This document shows positions 44,033-52,136 of a stretch of 64,000 nucleotides of DNA, one piece after another. The notes under the pieces were generated by a model. It was not told the origin of the DNA and did no database searches. It saw only the letters and a list, made by a program, of their open reading frames with translations. Each line of letters starts with the position of its first letter. Position 1 is the first letter of the stretch. Origin of the DNA: Brucella pseudintermedia (GTDB lineage: Bacteria > Pseudomonadota > Alphaproteobacteria > Rhizobiales > Rhizobiaceae); NCBI RefSeq assembly GCF_042697365.1, contig NZ_CP137604.1; one strand, written 5' to 3'. Made by a program: the position numbers and the translations under genes.

Positions 44033-44175
44033 GGCAGTAGGGCAGTAGGGCAGTAGGGCAGTAGGGCAGTAGGGCAGTGAAAGATATGTCCGTTGCGGTT
44101 ATCCGCAACCAAAACATACTCCCCTACTCCCTTAACATACTGCCTTACTGCCTTACTGCCCTATTGCCTTACTGT
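44029..44175. repeat. Octamer-rich palindromic element, locus 3 (6 x AGGGCAGT)
   Basis: Six perfect tandem AGGGCAGT copies span 44031-44078. A tip hairpin follows, GTTGCGG-TTAT-CCGCAAC at 44093-44110, then inverted octamers (CCCCTACT, ACTGCCTT twice, ACTGCCCT, ATTGCCTT) to about 44173. It lies between convergent genes and supplies or touches both stop codons. Same family as the elements at 26022 and 36978; a Brucella HOOF-Print-type VNTR. Confidence 0.95.
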
Positions 44176-45047
44176 CTTTTCATAGAAACCGCCGGCGCGC
44201 CATCCGGCCCGAGCGACGCGACCCACTGGCTGATGGCGGCAATGTCCTTTTCACCGAGCATATGGTCCGCATCGATGGTGCGGGCATCGACCTTCGCGCC
44301 GCCGGAGCGCAGAAGTGCTGAAAGCGCTGGCGCGAACGGCGAATAGAGCTTGTCGTCCTCGCCCGTGATGGTCAGAACCCGCGCCTTGCTCAAATTGGCG
44401 GCGGGCGCATTGTCCAGAACCGGCATCGAGCGCATCAGGACAGCGCGCTTCACCAGATCGGGATGCAGCATCATCGTCGCCGCCAGAAGATTGGCGCCGT
44501 TCGAATAGCCCACGAAGGTCGCATGGGTGAGGTCGAGGTCCTTGTCGTCGGCAAGGCGTGTCAGGAAAGTCACGAAGGCATTGGCTTCGAGCTTGATGTC
44601 CTTCTGGTCGAACTTGACCGGCGTGATGCGCTTGTACCAGCGCGTGCCGCCATCCTGCATCACGCGGCCGCGAATGCCGAGCAGCGTGGCGCGCGGCCAG
44701 ATCTTGGTCGCCAGCGGCACGAGGCTGGTTTCATTCCCGCCCGAACCATGCAGCAGGATCACCAGCTCGTTCGAGGCGTTTTCCGGCTTGTAGAAGCGGT
44801 GGATGAACTGCTTGCTGCGCGAAAAATTCTGTTCAGGCGTCGTGTCCGTATCCATCTTCTTCTCGCGCATTGTCACGCCTTCGCCCAGCTTGGGGGCGCC
44901 CTGCTCTTCTTTCATCGATGCGGCGATGGCGCTCAGGGCTTTGCCCTGGCCGTTCGTCGAAACGGGCTGTCCCTGGGCCAGAGCCGAGCCAGCCGCCACC
45001 GCGAATGCTGCTGCCGCCAGAGCGGCCATAAACATCTTCTTTACCAT
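44169..45047 (-). CDS. Secreted phospholipase/carboxylesterase-like hydrolase
   Basis: A 292-residue alpha/beta hydrolase with a signal peptide (MVKKMFMAALAAAAFAVAAG, then SALAQG). The oxyanion region is ELVILLHGSGGNETSLVPLA, the nucleophile elbow is ATFVGYSNGANLLAATM, and the Asp and His are in TITGEDDKLYSPF and IDADHMLGE. It matches the carboxylesterase/lysophospholipase group. About 55 residues between signal and domain are extra. It is probably periplasmic. The TAA stop lies in the degenerate octamer arm of the repeat element. Confidence 0.87.
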   Translation of the reverse strand: MVKKMFMAALAAAAFAVAAGSALAQGQPVSTNGQGKALSAIAASMKEEQGAPKLGEGVTMREKKMDTDTTPEQNFSRSKQFIHRFYKPENASNELVILLHGSGGNETSLVPLATKIWPRATLLGIRGRVMQDGGTRWYKRITPVKFDQKDIKLEANAFVTFLTRLADDKDLDLTHATFVGYSNGANLLAATMMLHPDLVKRAVLMRSMPVLDNAPAANLSKARVLTITGEDDKLYSPFAPALSALLRSGGAKVDARTIDADHMLGEKDIAAISQWVASLGPDGAPAVSMKRQ

Positions 45048-45391
45048 GATCTCAACATAGCCAATGAGACGTTAACGAAGGTTTGAAGGCAGCTCTTCCC
45101 GGGTGCGTCCCCACCCCTGCCGGCGATAGCGAATTTCCATGTCCGAAGTCGCTCATTCGGTTGCGCTAATGTAATGCGGTTAACAGCAGAGTTTTAGCGA
45201 GATTATGGCAGAATGCACGAAAAGTTACATCGTGTTACAATTCTGTTACGCACTCACGCGGTTTCAACAATGCGTGACCAACGCCGTGTCAGCAAATTAT
45301 CCATGCTTTTGACGCGTTTACGTGGGATCGTATCTGCAACTTGAGGGTCAATAATTTTGGAAGTGGGCCAATTGTTTTAATGGGAGTGACC
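45048..45391. other. Divergent spacer upstream of msrP
   Basis: A 344-base spacer without a gene, between the secreted hydrolase and msrP. Its notable content is a run of three GTTAC repeats, listed separately. Confidence 0.5.
45224..45250. promoter_or_regulatory. Helically phased GTTAC repeats (OmpR-family-type site)
   Basis: GTTAC begins at 45224, 45234 and 45245, i.e. 10 and 11 bases apart. The first two fit GTTACA-N4-GTTACA, a pattern known for OmpR-like response regulators. The site lies 142-168 bases upstream of msrP and 177 bases from the divergent hydrolase. Confidence 0.5.
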
Positions 45392-46351
45392 ATGAGCAGC
45401 TTCAAACCGGGGCGATTTTCATCCGCGCGCCTCACTTACGATGCGGTGACGCCCAAAAGCCTTTACCTGAACCGCCGCTCTTTCATGGTCGGTGCGGGTG
45501 CGCTTGCTGCTGCCGGGGTCGCGTCACCGGCCTTTGCCGACCCGCTCAAGGCGAAGGCCTCGGCCTATAAGGTGGACGAGAAGCTGACGCCGCAGGAAGC
45601 GGTCACCACCTACAACAATTTCTACGAGTTCGGCACGGACAAGAGCGACCCGTCCGCCAATTCCGGCAATTACAAGCCGCTGCCGTGGAAGCTGACAGTC
45701 GACGGTCTCATCAAGCAGCCGAAGGAATTCGACATTCAGGAGCTGATCGCGAAAATGCCGCTTGAAGAACGCGTCTATCGGATGCGCTGCGTCGAGGCAT
45801 GGTCGATGGTCATTCCGTGGATCGGCTTTCCGCTTTCAAGCCTTCTGTCGCAGGTGGAGCCGCTTGGCTCGGCCAAATATATCGCCTTTACCGGCGTCGT
45901 GCGGCCGGAAGAAATGCCGGGCCAGACCGGTCTCTTTCAGGTTCTCGACTGGCCCTATATCGAGGGCCTGCGCCTCGATGAGGCCATGCATCCGCTGACC
46001 ATCCTTTCGGTCGGCCTTTACGGCGAGACATTGCCCAATGCCAACGGCGCGCCGATCCGGCTCGTGGTGCCGTGGAAATATGGCTTCAAGGGGATCAAGG
46101 CGATCACGAAGGTCAGCTTTGTCGAAAAACAGCCGCCGACCTCATGGCAGCAGCAGGCCGCCAATGAATACGGTTTCTACGCCAATGTGAACCCGGAGGT
46201 CGATCATCCGCGCTGGAGCCAGGCGACCGAGCGGCGCATCGGCGAAGGCGGTTTTCTGGGCTCGGGCCGTCGCCCGACATTGCCCTTCAACGGTTATGGC
46301 GAGGAAGTCGCATCGCTTTATGCGGGCATGGACCTCAAGGTGAATTACTGA
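45392..46351 (+). CDS. msrP: Periplasmic methionine-sulfoxide reductase, catalytic subunit
   Basis: A 319-residue molybdopterin enzyme (YedY/MsrP) that repairs methionine sulfoxide in periplasmic proteins. A Tat signal is clear (NRRSFMVGAGALAAAGVASP). The fold core includes the cysteine that binds molybdenum in YRMRCVEAWSMVIPWIGFPL and the C-terminal PWKYGFKGIKAI segment. The ATG at 45392 has GGGAGTGACC upstream. The quinone-linked membrane partner msrQ begins one base after the stop. Oxidative or chlorine stress is the usual inducer. Confidence 0.93.
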   Translation: MSSFKPGRFSSARLTYDAVTPKSLYLNRRSFMVGAGALAAAGVASPAFADPLKAKASAYKVDEKLTPQEAVTTYNNFYEFGTDKSDPSANSGNYKPLPWKLTVDGLIKQPKEFDIQELIAKMPLEERVYRMRCVEAWSMVIPWIGFPLSSLLSQVEPLGSAKYIAFTGVVRPEEMPGQTGLFQVLDWPYIEGLRLDEAMHPLTILSVGLYGETLPNANGAPIRLVVPWKYGFKGIKAITKVSFVEKQPPTSWQQQAANEYGFYANVNPEVDHPRWSQATERRIGEGGFLGSGRRPTLPFNGYGEEVASLYAGMDLKVNY

Positions 46352-46352
46352 C

Positions 46353-47015
46353 ATGGAAGCCGCGACCCAGACAGGGCGGAAGAAAAAGTCCCGGCCCGGC
46401 GAATGGAAAATCTGGCTGCTCTATGCAGCCGGTTTCGTCCCGGCGGTCTGGACATTCTATCTGGGCCTCACGGACAGCCTTGGCGCCGATCCGGTCAAGA
46501 CCTTTGAACACACGCTTGGCCTGTGGGCACTGCGCTTTCTGATCCTCACCCTCATGGTCACGCCGATCCGCGACCTGACCGGCATTGCGCTGCTGCGCTA
46601 CCGGCGGGCGCTCGGCCTGCTCGCCTTCTATTATGCGCTGATGCACTTCGCCACCTATATGCTGCTGGATCAGGGCCTGAACATGTCCGCCATCGTCACC
46701 GATATTGTGCGGCGGCCCTTCATCACCATCGGCATGGTGAGCCTCCTGCTGCTGGTGCCGCTGGCGCTCACCTCCAACAACTGGTCGATCCGCAAGCTCG
46801 GGCGTCGCTGGAACAGCCTGCACAAGCTGGTCTATGTGGCCATCGCCGGCGGCGCGATCCATTTCATCATGTCGGTGAAAAGCTGGCCCGCCGAGCCGGT
46901 CATCTATGCCGGGATCGTCGGCGCGCTTCTGCTGTGGCGTCTGGTGCGCCCGCACGCCCGCAATCGCAAGCCTGTTTCCCGTCCGCGCGGCCAAGCAATC
47001 GCGGCAAAGAAATAA
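46353..47015 (+). CDS. msrQ: MsrPQ heme-binding membrane subunit
   Basis: A 220-residue inner-membrane b-type cytochrome (YedZ/MsrQ) that passes electrons from quinol to MsrP. About six hydrophobic segments are visible, with likely heme histidines in YALMHFATYML, the HKLVYVAIAGGAIHF segment and the LGLWALRFLILTLM region. A basic C-terminal tail follows. Directly downstream of msrP with one base between, so cotranscribed and probably translationally coupled. Confidence 0.92.
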   Translation: MEAATQTGRKKKSRPGEWKIWLLYAAGFVPAVWTFYLGLTDSLGADPVKTFEHTLGLWALRFLILTLMVTPIRDLTGIALLRYRRALGLLAFYYALMHFATYMLLDQGLNMSAIVTDIVRRPFITIGMVSLLLLVPLALTSNNWSIRKLGRRWNSLHKLVYVAIAGGAIHFIMSVKSWPAEPVIYAGIVGALLLWRLVRPHARNRKPVSRPRGQAIAAKK

Positions 47016-47172
47016 GCTTCCATCGGGAGCCTTTTTTAAAAACTTCTAATATAGAACCTAAATTTTCCGTTCCGACGCTTATCCCCATGACATGACGATG
47101 CAAATCATGTCAGTATCGCCGCGATTTCCGCAAACGGAATAGTTCCCGGCGGCGGCAACTGACGAATACGGA

Positions 47173-48174
47173 ATGCATATGTCTTCTCTCCTGAAATCGG
47201 CTCCCGTCCGCATCGCAGGCAAATTCGTCTTCATTTTATTCACCCTTGTCTTTGCGATCTGGGCCAGCTTCGCCATGTGGTTCCAGTTGCCCTTCGGCGA
47301 TGCGGTGCGCGGATCGATCATCGCCGCCTGGCTTGTAATCGTGCTGGCAGTGATCATTGGCGAAAGACATTACAGTTGCTGGCGCAGGCGTCTTTTCTTC
47401 TGCCTGCTGGCGCTGGCGATGCTGGCCGCATGGTCCACGGTGCGCCCCTCCCTCAACCGCATCTGGGCGCCCGACGTCGCCCGCACGGTGACCGGGCAGG
47501 TCAATGGCGATCTCGTCACCCTTTCCAATGTGCGCGACTTCATCTGGCGGACGACGGAGGATTTCACACCCAACTGGAAGGAAGAAACCTACGACCTCAG
47601 CAAGATCACATCGGTCGATGTTTTTCTTTCCTACTGGTCGAGCCCGGCCATCGCCCACACGCTGCTGTCGTTTGGTTTCGAGGATGGTCGTCATGTGGTG
47701 TTTTCCGGCGAAATCCGCCGCGAGCATCACGAGGTGTTTTCCTCTATTGCCGGATTCTTCCGCGAATTCGAACTCGCGATGATCGCCGCCGAAGAACGCG
47801 ACATCATTTATCTGCGCACCAATATCCGCAAGGAAAACGTCTATCGCTATCGCGTGAACCTGCCGCCCGCGGGCGCGCGCGAACTCTTTCTCTCCTATGT
47901 CAAAATGGGCAATGAACTGGCCGTACAGCCGAAATTCTATAATACGCTGACCGCAAACTGCACCACGATCATCTTCCACATGGCGCGGGTGCTGGACCCG
48001 AACTTCCCTTTCGATTACCGCATTCTCCTGTCAGGCTTCCTGCCGGGCTATCTCTACGATCACGGCTGGCTTGAGAATGGCGGCACGCTGGAAGAACTGC
48101 GCCGGCGCGCATCGATCGATGCAAGGGCGCTCGCAGGCGGACGCGACGGCTTTTCGGAACGCATACGCGAATAG
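47173..48174 (+). CDS. DUF4105-type membrane protein
   Basis: A 333-residue protein. Three hydrophobic segments lie in the first ~90 residues. A soluble domain of the DUF4105 type follows, with the segments DVFLSYWSSPAIAHTLLSFG and YNTLTANCTTIIFHMARVLD, where the Asn-Cys pair is typical. It is probably inserted in the inner membrane with the domain in the periplasm; function unknown, though the Cys-containing fold recalls papain-like peptidases. ATG codons at 47173 and 47179 are both possible. Its stop is followed at once by a RIME-like element. Confidence 0.78.
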   Translation: MHMSSLLKSAPVRIAGKFVFILFTLVFAIWASFAMWFQLPFGDAVRGSIIAAWLVIVLAVIIGERHYSCWRRRLFFCLLALAMLAAWSTVRPSLNRIWAPDVARTVTGQVNGDLVTLSNVRDFIWRTTEDFTPNWKEETYDLSKITSVDVFLSYWSSPAIAHTLLSFGFEDGRHVVFSGEIRREHHEVFSSIAGFFREFELAMIAAEERDIIYLRTNIRKENVYRYRVNLPPAGARELFLSYVKMGNELAVQPKFYNTLTANCTTIIFHMARVLDPNFPFDYRILLSGFLPGYLYDHGWLENGGTLEELRRRASIDARALAGGRDGFSERIRE

Positions 48175-48255
48175 AGCATTTCCGGCAAAAGAGCGAAGCG
48201 GTTTTGAGCAGGATAATGCGTAAAAACATAAGAGCGGCTCTATGGAACCGCTCTA
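48173..48255. repeat. Composite RIME-like element
   Basis: Two linked parts. The first starts AGAGCATTTCC and contains GAAGCGGTTTTG then an AATGCG end. The second is the hairpin AGAGCGG/CCGCTCT at about 48231-48254. The same two-part order occurs at 57857-57961. It begins on the last bases of the DUF4105 stop codon. Confidence 0.7.
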
Positions 48256-48258
48256 GAA

Positions 48259-48290
48259 AACCCCGCCGAAACCGAAACCTTGACGGGGTT
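48259..48290 (-). terminator. RidA-gene terminator
   Basis: On the minus strand AACCCCG and CGGGGTT flank a pyrimidine/purine-mixed loop and are followed by TTTTC. It starts 18 bases past the RidA-family stop. Confidence 0.7.
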
Positions 48291-48307
48291 GGAATCGATA
48301 TGAAAAA

Positions 48308-48652
48308 TCACACCGCAGCGGTGATGATGATCTCGACCTTGTAGTCGGGCGTCGCCAGCGCTGCCTCGCCGGTGGCGCGTGCAGGCGTGTGGGCCGGATC
48401 GACCCATGCATCCCAGACGGCGTTCATTTCGGCGAAGTCCTTCATGTCGGCAAGCCAGATGATCGCCTGCAAGACCTTGGTCTTGTCGGAGCCCGCTTCC
48501 TTGAGAAGGCGGTCAACCTCGGCCAGAACGGCCTTGGTCTGTTCCGTGACGCTGGCGCCGGGATTCCCCACCTGACCGGCGAGATAAACAGTGTTGCCGT
48601 GAATGACGGCCTGGCTCATGCGCGGGCCGACTCCGATGCGACGGATGCTCAT
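48308..48652 (-). CDS. RidA/YjgF-family protein
   Basis: A 114-residue RidA-family protein. Canonical members hydrolyse reactive enamine/imine intermediates released by PLP enzymes. Visible family segments are MSQAVIHGNTVYLAGQV and the C-terminal KVEIIITAAV. The usual catalytic Arg lies in the PAHTPARATGEAAL segment. AGAGGAGTCCACC sets the start at 48652. It stands alone. Confidence 0.9.
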   Translation of the reverse strand: MSIRRIGVGPRMSQAVIHGNTVYLAGQVGNPGASVTEQTKAVLAEVDRLLKEAGSDKTKVLQAIIWLADMKDFAEMNAVWDAWVDPAHTPARATGEAALATPDYKVEIIITAAV

Positions 48653-48781
48653 GGTGGACTCCTCTCGATACTGCTCTTTGCGGGAATGGTCCCGCATGTG
48701 AAAATGTTGCGCATCCTTATTAAAGCGCTGGCCTGCTTTGGCAATGCCAATGCCGGCCCGATCGATGCTATTTCAGTGAAA

Positions 48782-48850
48782 AGAGCACTTCCGGCAGCGA
48801 AAAGCGGTTTCACGTTGGGAATGCGAAAAATGGATTATACGGTTCCGGCG
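48782..48850. repeat. RIME-like element upstream of the SnoaL-like gene
   Basis: AGAGCACTTCCGGCAGCGAA, then AAGCGGTTT and GGGAATGCGAAAAA, follow the same order as the first half of the elements at 48173 and 57857. It lies about 42 bases before the SnoaL-like gene start. Confidence 0.55.
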
Positions 48851-48891
48851 ACTTCGTTTGTCTGGGACCGCTCTCAAGGAGGAGGACCATC

Positions 48892-49275
48892 ATGTCGCAA
48901 CCGCTCGCCGAGATTTATCGTGACTATATCGCGTGCCTGAACCGGCAGGATTGGGACAACCTCGGGCTCTACGTCCATGAAGAGGTCATTCACAATGGCA
49001 GAGCCATGGGGCTTGTCGGCTATCGCAGGATGCTGGAACAGGATTTCGAGGCGATCCCGGACCTGCGCTTCAACATTGAGCTTCTTGTCAGCGAACCGCC
49101 GCATATTGCCAGCCGCCTCCAGTTCGACTGCACGCCAAGGGCGATGCTTTTCGGGCTGCCGGTCAACGGCAGGCGGGTCCGGTTCGCGGAAAATGTTTTC
49201 TATGAATTCAAAAATACGGTGATAAGGAAAGTCTGGTCCGTCATCGACAAGGCGGCGATTGAAGCGCAGCTGTGA
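48892..49275 (+). CDS. SnoaL/NTF2-like ester-cyclase-family protein
   Basis: A 127-residue protein with the NTF2-like cone fold pattern: LAEIYRDYIACLNRQDWDNL, then HEEVIHNGRAMGLVGYRRML. It most resembles SnoaL-like ester cyclases. The ribosome site AAGGAGGAGGACCATC is strong. The reaction is unknown; many members are small binding or isomerase proteins. It stands alone before the rpmH region. Confidence 0.78.
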   Translation: MSQPLAEIYRDYIACLNRQDWDNLGLYVHEEVIHNGRAMGLVGYRRMLEQDFEAIPDLRFNIELLVSEPPHIASRLQFDCTPRAMLFGLPVNGRRVRFAENVFYEFKNTVIRKVWSVIDKAAIEAQL

Positions 49276-49402
49276 TATGCCGCCCGCCGCCATTGACTCT
49301 TTGCCCCCCTCACCCTATAAGCCGCGTCACGTTCGCCCGCGCGGGTTTACGGATGGTTTTGTGCTGTCCGTCGCAAAGGACAGAACCAGCTCCTGTTCAA
49401 TA

Positions 49403-49450
49403 GAGCATGATCCCGAAAGGCGAATAACGGTTTCGGGCCAGATCGTGTTC
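49403..49450. repeat. RIME-like palindrome upstream of rpmH
   Basis: GAGCATGATCCCGAAA pairs imperfectly with TTTCGGGCCAGATCGTGTTC around GGCGAATAACGG. This is the closest match in the window to the remembered RIME1 consensus of rhizobia. It lies 49 bases before the rpmH start, so it may be in the leader. Confidence 0.65.
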
Positions 49451-49498
49451 AACGGAAAAACAGAATCAAGAAGGGCCGCACACCGCGGTATTAAATAA

Positions 49499-49633
49499 AT
49501 GAAGCGCACTTACCAGCCATCCAAGATCGTCCGCAAGCGTCGTCACGGTTTCCGTGCACGCATGGCAACCACCGGCGGCCGCAAGGTTCTCGCCGCTCGC
49601 CGCGCCCGCGGCCGCAAGCGGCTTTCCGCTTAA
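49499..49633 (+). CDS. rpmH: 50S ribosomal protein L34
   Basis: A 44-residue, very basic ribosomal protein: MKRTYQPSKIVRKRRHGFRA continuing RMATTGGRKVLAARRARGRK. This is the standard L34 sequence. It begins with ATG at 49499 in an A/T-rich leader. rnpA follows after 34 bases, the conserved rpmH-rnpA order. Confidence 0.97.
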   Translation: MKRTYQPSKIVRKRRHGFRARMATTGGRKVLAARRARGRKRLSA

Positions 49634-49667
49634 TCTTTTCCCGCGCTGCCGCGCGGTGACGAAAAGA

Positions 49668-50093
49668 ATGAAAAAGCCGAAACAAATACTCCGCCTTCGC
49701 AAGAGAGCGGAGTTTTTGGCTTTGAGGAATGGTGAAAAGCGACGTGGTCCACTGTTTCTTCTCGAAGTCCGGGAACGGACCGAAGAGGAATCGCAAGCCG
49801 CCAAGATCGGCGACAAACCCCGTGCAGGTTTCACCGTAACAAAGAAGAACGGCAACGCCGTGATACGAAACCGCATCCGCCGCAGGCTCAGGGAAGCGGT
49901 TCGTTGTCACGCAGGGCGTGACATGGCGCCTTCGACCGACTATGTGATCGTAGCGCGCGAGCAAGCCCTCACTGCGCCCTTTTCGCGACTGACCGAAGAA
50001 CTCTCCCGCCGCATCAAGGCGAAGGGTGAACGGCGGAGCGATGGGAAACGCCGAACGGAAAGACCGGAATCAGGACCCGTCAATGGAAAATAA
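49668..50093 (+). CDS. rnpA: Ribonuclease P protein component
   Basis: A 141-residue basic protein that assists RNase P RNA in tRNA 5' processing. Family segments are RLRKRAEFLALRNGEKRRGP, RAGFTVTKKNGNAVIRNRIR and RRRLREAVR (the RNR motif). The start at 49668 (MKKPKQILRL) follows rpmH; upstream codons in this frame overlap rpmH. The C-terminal ~25 residues are extra and polar, and the end overlaps yidC by 11 bases. Confidence 0.95.
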   Translation: MKKPKQILRLRKRAEFLALRNGEKRRGPLFLLEVRERTEEESQAAKIGDKPRAGFTVTKKNGNAVIRNRIRRRLREAVRCHAGRDMAPSTDYVIVAREQALTAPFSRLTEELSRRIKAKGERRSDGKRRTERPESGPVNGK

Positions 50094-51903
50094 CCGCAAT
50101 TTCTTCATCACCATTGCCCTGTCCATCCTCGTGCTGACGCTGTGGCAAGTGTTTTATCTGGGTCCGAAGACGGAAGCCCAGCGGGAGCAGGCACGCATTG
50201 AGGAGCAGCAGCAGAAACAACAGGCGACGCAACAGCAGGCCCAGGGCGGCGACACGCCGCAGATGCCGGCCACGTCCGGTAACATTCCCGGCCAAGGCGA
50301 CGTTGCAGCCGCTGGCGGCACGCTGACCCGCGAGGCAGCCATTGCCCAGACTGAGCGCGTCGAAATCGATACGCCTTCGCTGCGCGGTTCGATCAACCTG
50401 ACCGGCGCGCGTCTCGATGATCTCTTCCTGAAGAAGTATCACGAGACCGTCGACGACAATTCTCCGAATATCGAACTCTTGGCGCCGTCCGCGCTGAAGC
50501 AGGGCTATTTCGTCGAGCTCGGCTTTACCGGCAACGACACGACCGGCCCGGTTCCGGGTCCGAACACCGTCTGGACCGTCGAAGGCAACAACAAGCTGAC
50601 GCCGTCCACGCCGGTCACGCTGACCTATACCAACGAGAAGAACATCACTTTCAAGCGCGTCATCTCGGTTGACGATGCCTATATGTTCTCCGTCGACGAT
50701 ACGATCACCAACAATACCGGTGCGCCGATTTCGCTGGCCTCCTATGGCCGCGTGACCCGCTTCAACCAGCCGGAACATGCCAGCGCGACCTATGTGCTGC
50801 ATGAGGGCCTGATCGGCGTCATGGGTCAGGACGGCTTGCAGGAAATCAAGTATTCCAAGGTCGAAGACGACAAGGACATCTCGTTCAAGGACGTCAGCGG
50901 CGGCTGGCTCGGCATCACCGACAAGTACTGGGCGGCAACGCTCGTCCCGCCGCAGGACGAAAAGTTCACCGGTCGGTTCTCGCACTTCACCAATGATCGC
51001 CCGCGCTACCAGACCGACTTCCTCAGCGCGCCGATGACCATTGCGCCCGGCCAGGCACAGACGCTGAAGAACCACGTCTTCGCCGGTGCGAAAGTGGTTT
51101 CCGACATCAAGAACTACGAGGAAAAGCTCGGCATCAAGCAGTTCGAACTGCTGATCGACTGGGGCTGGTTCTACTTCATCACCAAGCCGATGTTCTATCT
51201 CATCGACTGGATCTACAAGTTCTCGGGCAATTTCGGCGTCGCCATTCTCGTCGTCACCGTTCTGCTCAAGGGCCTGTTCTTCCCGCTTGCCAACAAGTCG
51301 TACAAGTCGATGGCACGCATGAAGCTGGTGCAGCCGAAGCTGACTGAAATCCGCGAAAAATATGCGGATGACAAGATGAAGCAGCAGCAGGAAATGATGC
51401 GGCTTTACAAGGAAGAGAAGATCAATCCTCTCGCCGGTTGCTGGCCGGTGCTGGTGCAGATTCCGGTGTTCTTCGCACTCTACAAGGTGCTCTACGTCAC
51501 CATCGAAATGCGCCACGCGCCGTTCTTCGGCTGGATTCAGGATCTTGCTGCGCCCGATCCGACCTCGATCTTCAACCTGTTCGGCCTCCTGCCGTTCGGC
51601 GTTCCGGCCTTCCTGATGATCGGCGTCTGGCCGCTCCTGATGGGCATCACCATGTTCCTGCAAATGCGCATGAACCCGACGCCTCCGGATCCGACGCAGG
51701 CCGCCATCTTCACCTGGATGCCGGTGATCTTCACCTTCATGCTGGCTTCGTTCCCGGCTGGTCTGGTGATCTATTGGGCATGGAACAACCTGCTCTCCAT
51801 CACCCAGCAGGGCATCATCATGAAGCGCCAGGGCGTGAAGATCGAGCTTTGGGACAACCTCAAGGGCCTCTTCAAGCGAAAGCCGAAAGAGGCGAAAAAG
51901 TAA
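50083..51903 (+). CDS. yidC: Membrane protein insertase YidC
   Basis: A 606-residue insertase of the YidC/Oxa1/Alb3 family. An N-terminal anchor (FFITIALSILVLTLWQVFYL) is followed by a Gln/Ala-rich linker and a large periplasmic beta domain (residues ~90-350). The conserved five-segment core (residues ~360-590) includes FGVAILVVTVLLKGLFFPLA with its inner-groove Arg nearby, and NPLAGCWPVLVQIPVFFALY. A basic C-terminal tail (KRKPKEAKK) can contact ribosomes. It starts inside rnpA. engB follows across a structured spacer. Confidence 0.96.
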   Translation: MENNRNFFITIALSILVLTLWQVFYLGPKTEAQREQARIEEQQQKQQATQQQAQGGDTPQMPATSGNIPGQGDVAAAGGTLTREAAIAQTERVEIDTPSLRGSINLTGARLDDLFLKKYHETVDDNSPNIELLAPSALKQGYFVELGFTGNDTTGPVPGPNTVWTVEGNNKLTPSTPVTLTYTNEKNITFKRVISVDDAYMFSVDDTITNNTGAPISLASYGRVTRFNQPEHASATYVLHEGLIGVMGQDGLQEIKYSKVEDDKDISFKDVSGGWLGITDKYWAATLVPPQDEKFTGRFSHFTNDRPRYQTDFLSAPMTIAPGQAQTLKNHVFAGAKVVSDIKNYEEKLGIKQFELLIDWGWFYFITKPMFYLIDWIYKFSGNFGVAILVVTVLLKGLFFPLANKSYKSMARMKLVQPKLTEIREKYADDKMKQQQEMMRLYKEEKINPLAGCWPVLVQIPVFFALYKVLYVTIEMRHAPFFGWIQDLAAPDPTSIFNLFGLLPFGVPAFLMIGVWPLLMGITMFLQMRMNPTPPDPTQAAIFTWMPVIFTFMLASFPAGLVIYWAWNNLLSITQQGIIMKRQGVKIELWDNLKGLFKRKPKEAKK

Positions 51904-51922
51904 AATCTGAAAAACCCCGCTT

Positions 51923-51996
51923 CAGTGTCGTGATCCCAAAGTTCGCCAAAGCTCTATATCCGCTCACCAGCGAACTTTGGGATCAAAACGACACTG
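51923..51996 (+). other. Long bulged hairpin 1 after yidC
   Basis: CAGTGTCGT-GATCCCAAAGTTCGC pairs perfectly with GCGAACTTTGGGATC-AAA-ACGACACTG, leaving only a three-base AAA bulge. This gives a 24-bp stem with a 23-base loop. It lies 20 bases past the yidC stop and may protect the 3' end or slow transcription. Confidence 0.8.
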
Positions 51997-52010
51997 GAAA
52001 GCAACCTAGG

Positions 52011-52097
52011 GCCAGCGCCTTCCAATTCTGAAATTCGCACCAGCTCGCTATGGGCACCGTATCGAATTTCAGAATTGGGCGCTGGCTGTGGTTTTTT
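52011..52097 (+). terminator. Long bulged hairpin 2 with T-run, terminator of yidC
   Basis: GCCAGCGC-CTT-CCAATTCTGAAATTCG pairs perfectly with CGAATTTCAGAATTGG-GCGCTGGC, a 24-bp stem with a three-base bulge and a 25-base loop. TGTGGTTTTTTG follows. Architecture copies that of hairpin 1, with an unrelated sequence. Confidence 0.85.
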
Positions 52098-52136
52098 GTG
52101 CCGTCGTGTTGACAATGCGGCCCATAACATTGATGC

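Noticed and set aside
49276..49498. Possible replication origin next to rpmH
   Set aside because: No clear cluster of DnaA boxes and no dnaA; the palindrome there is RIME-like.
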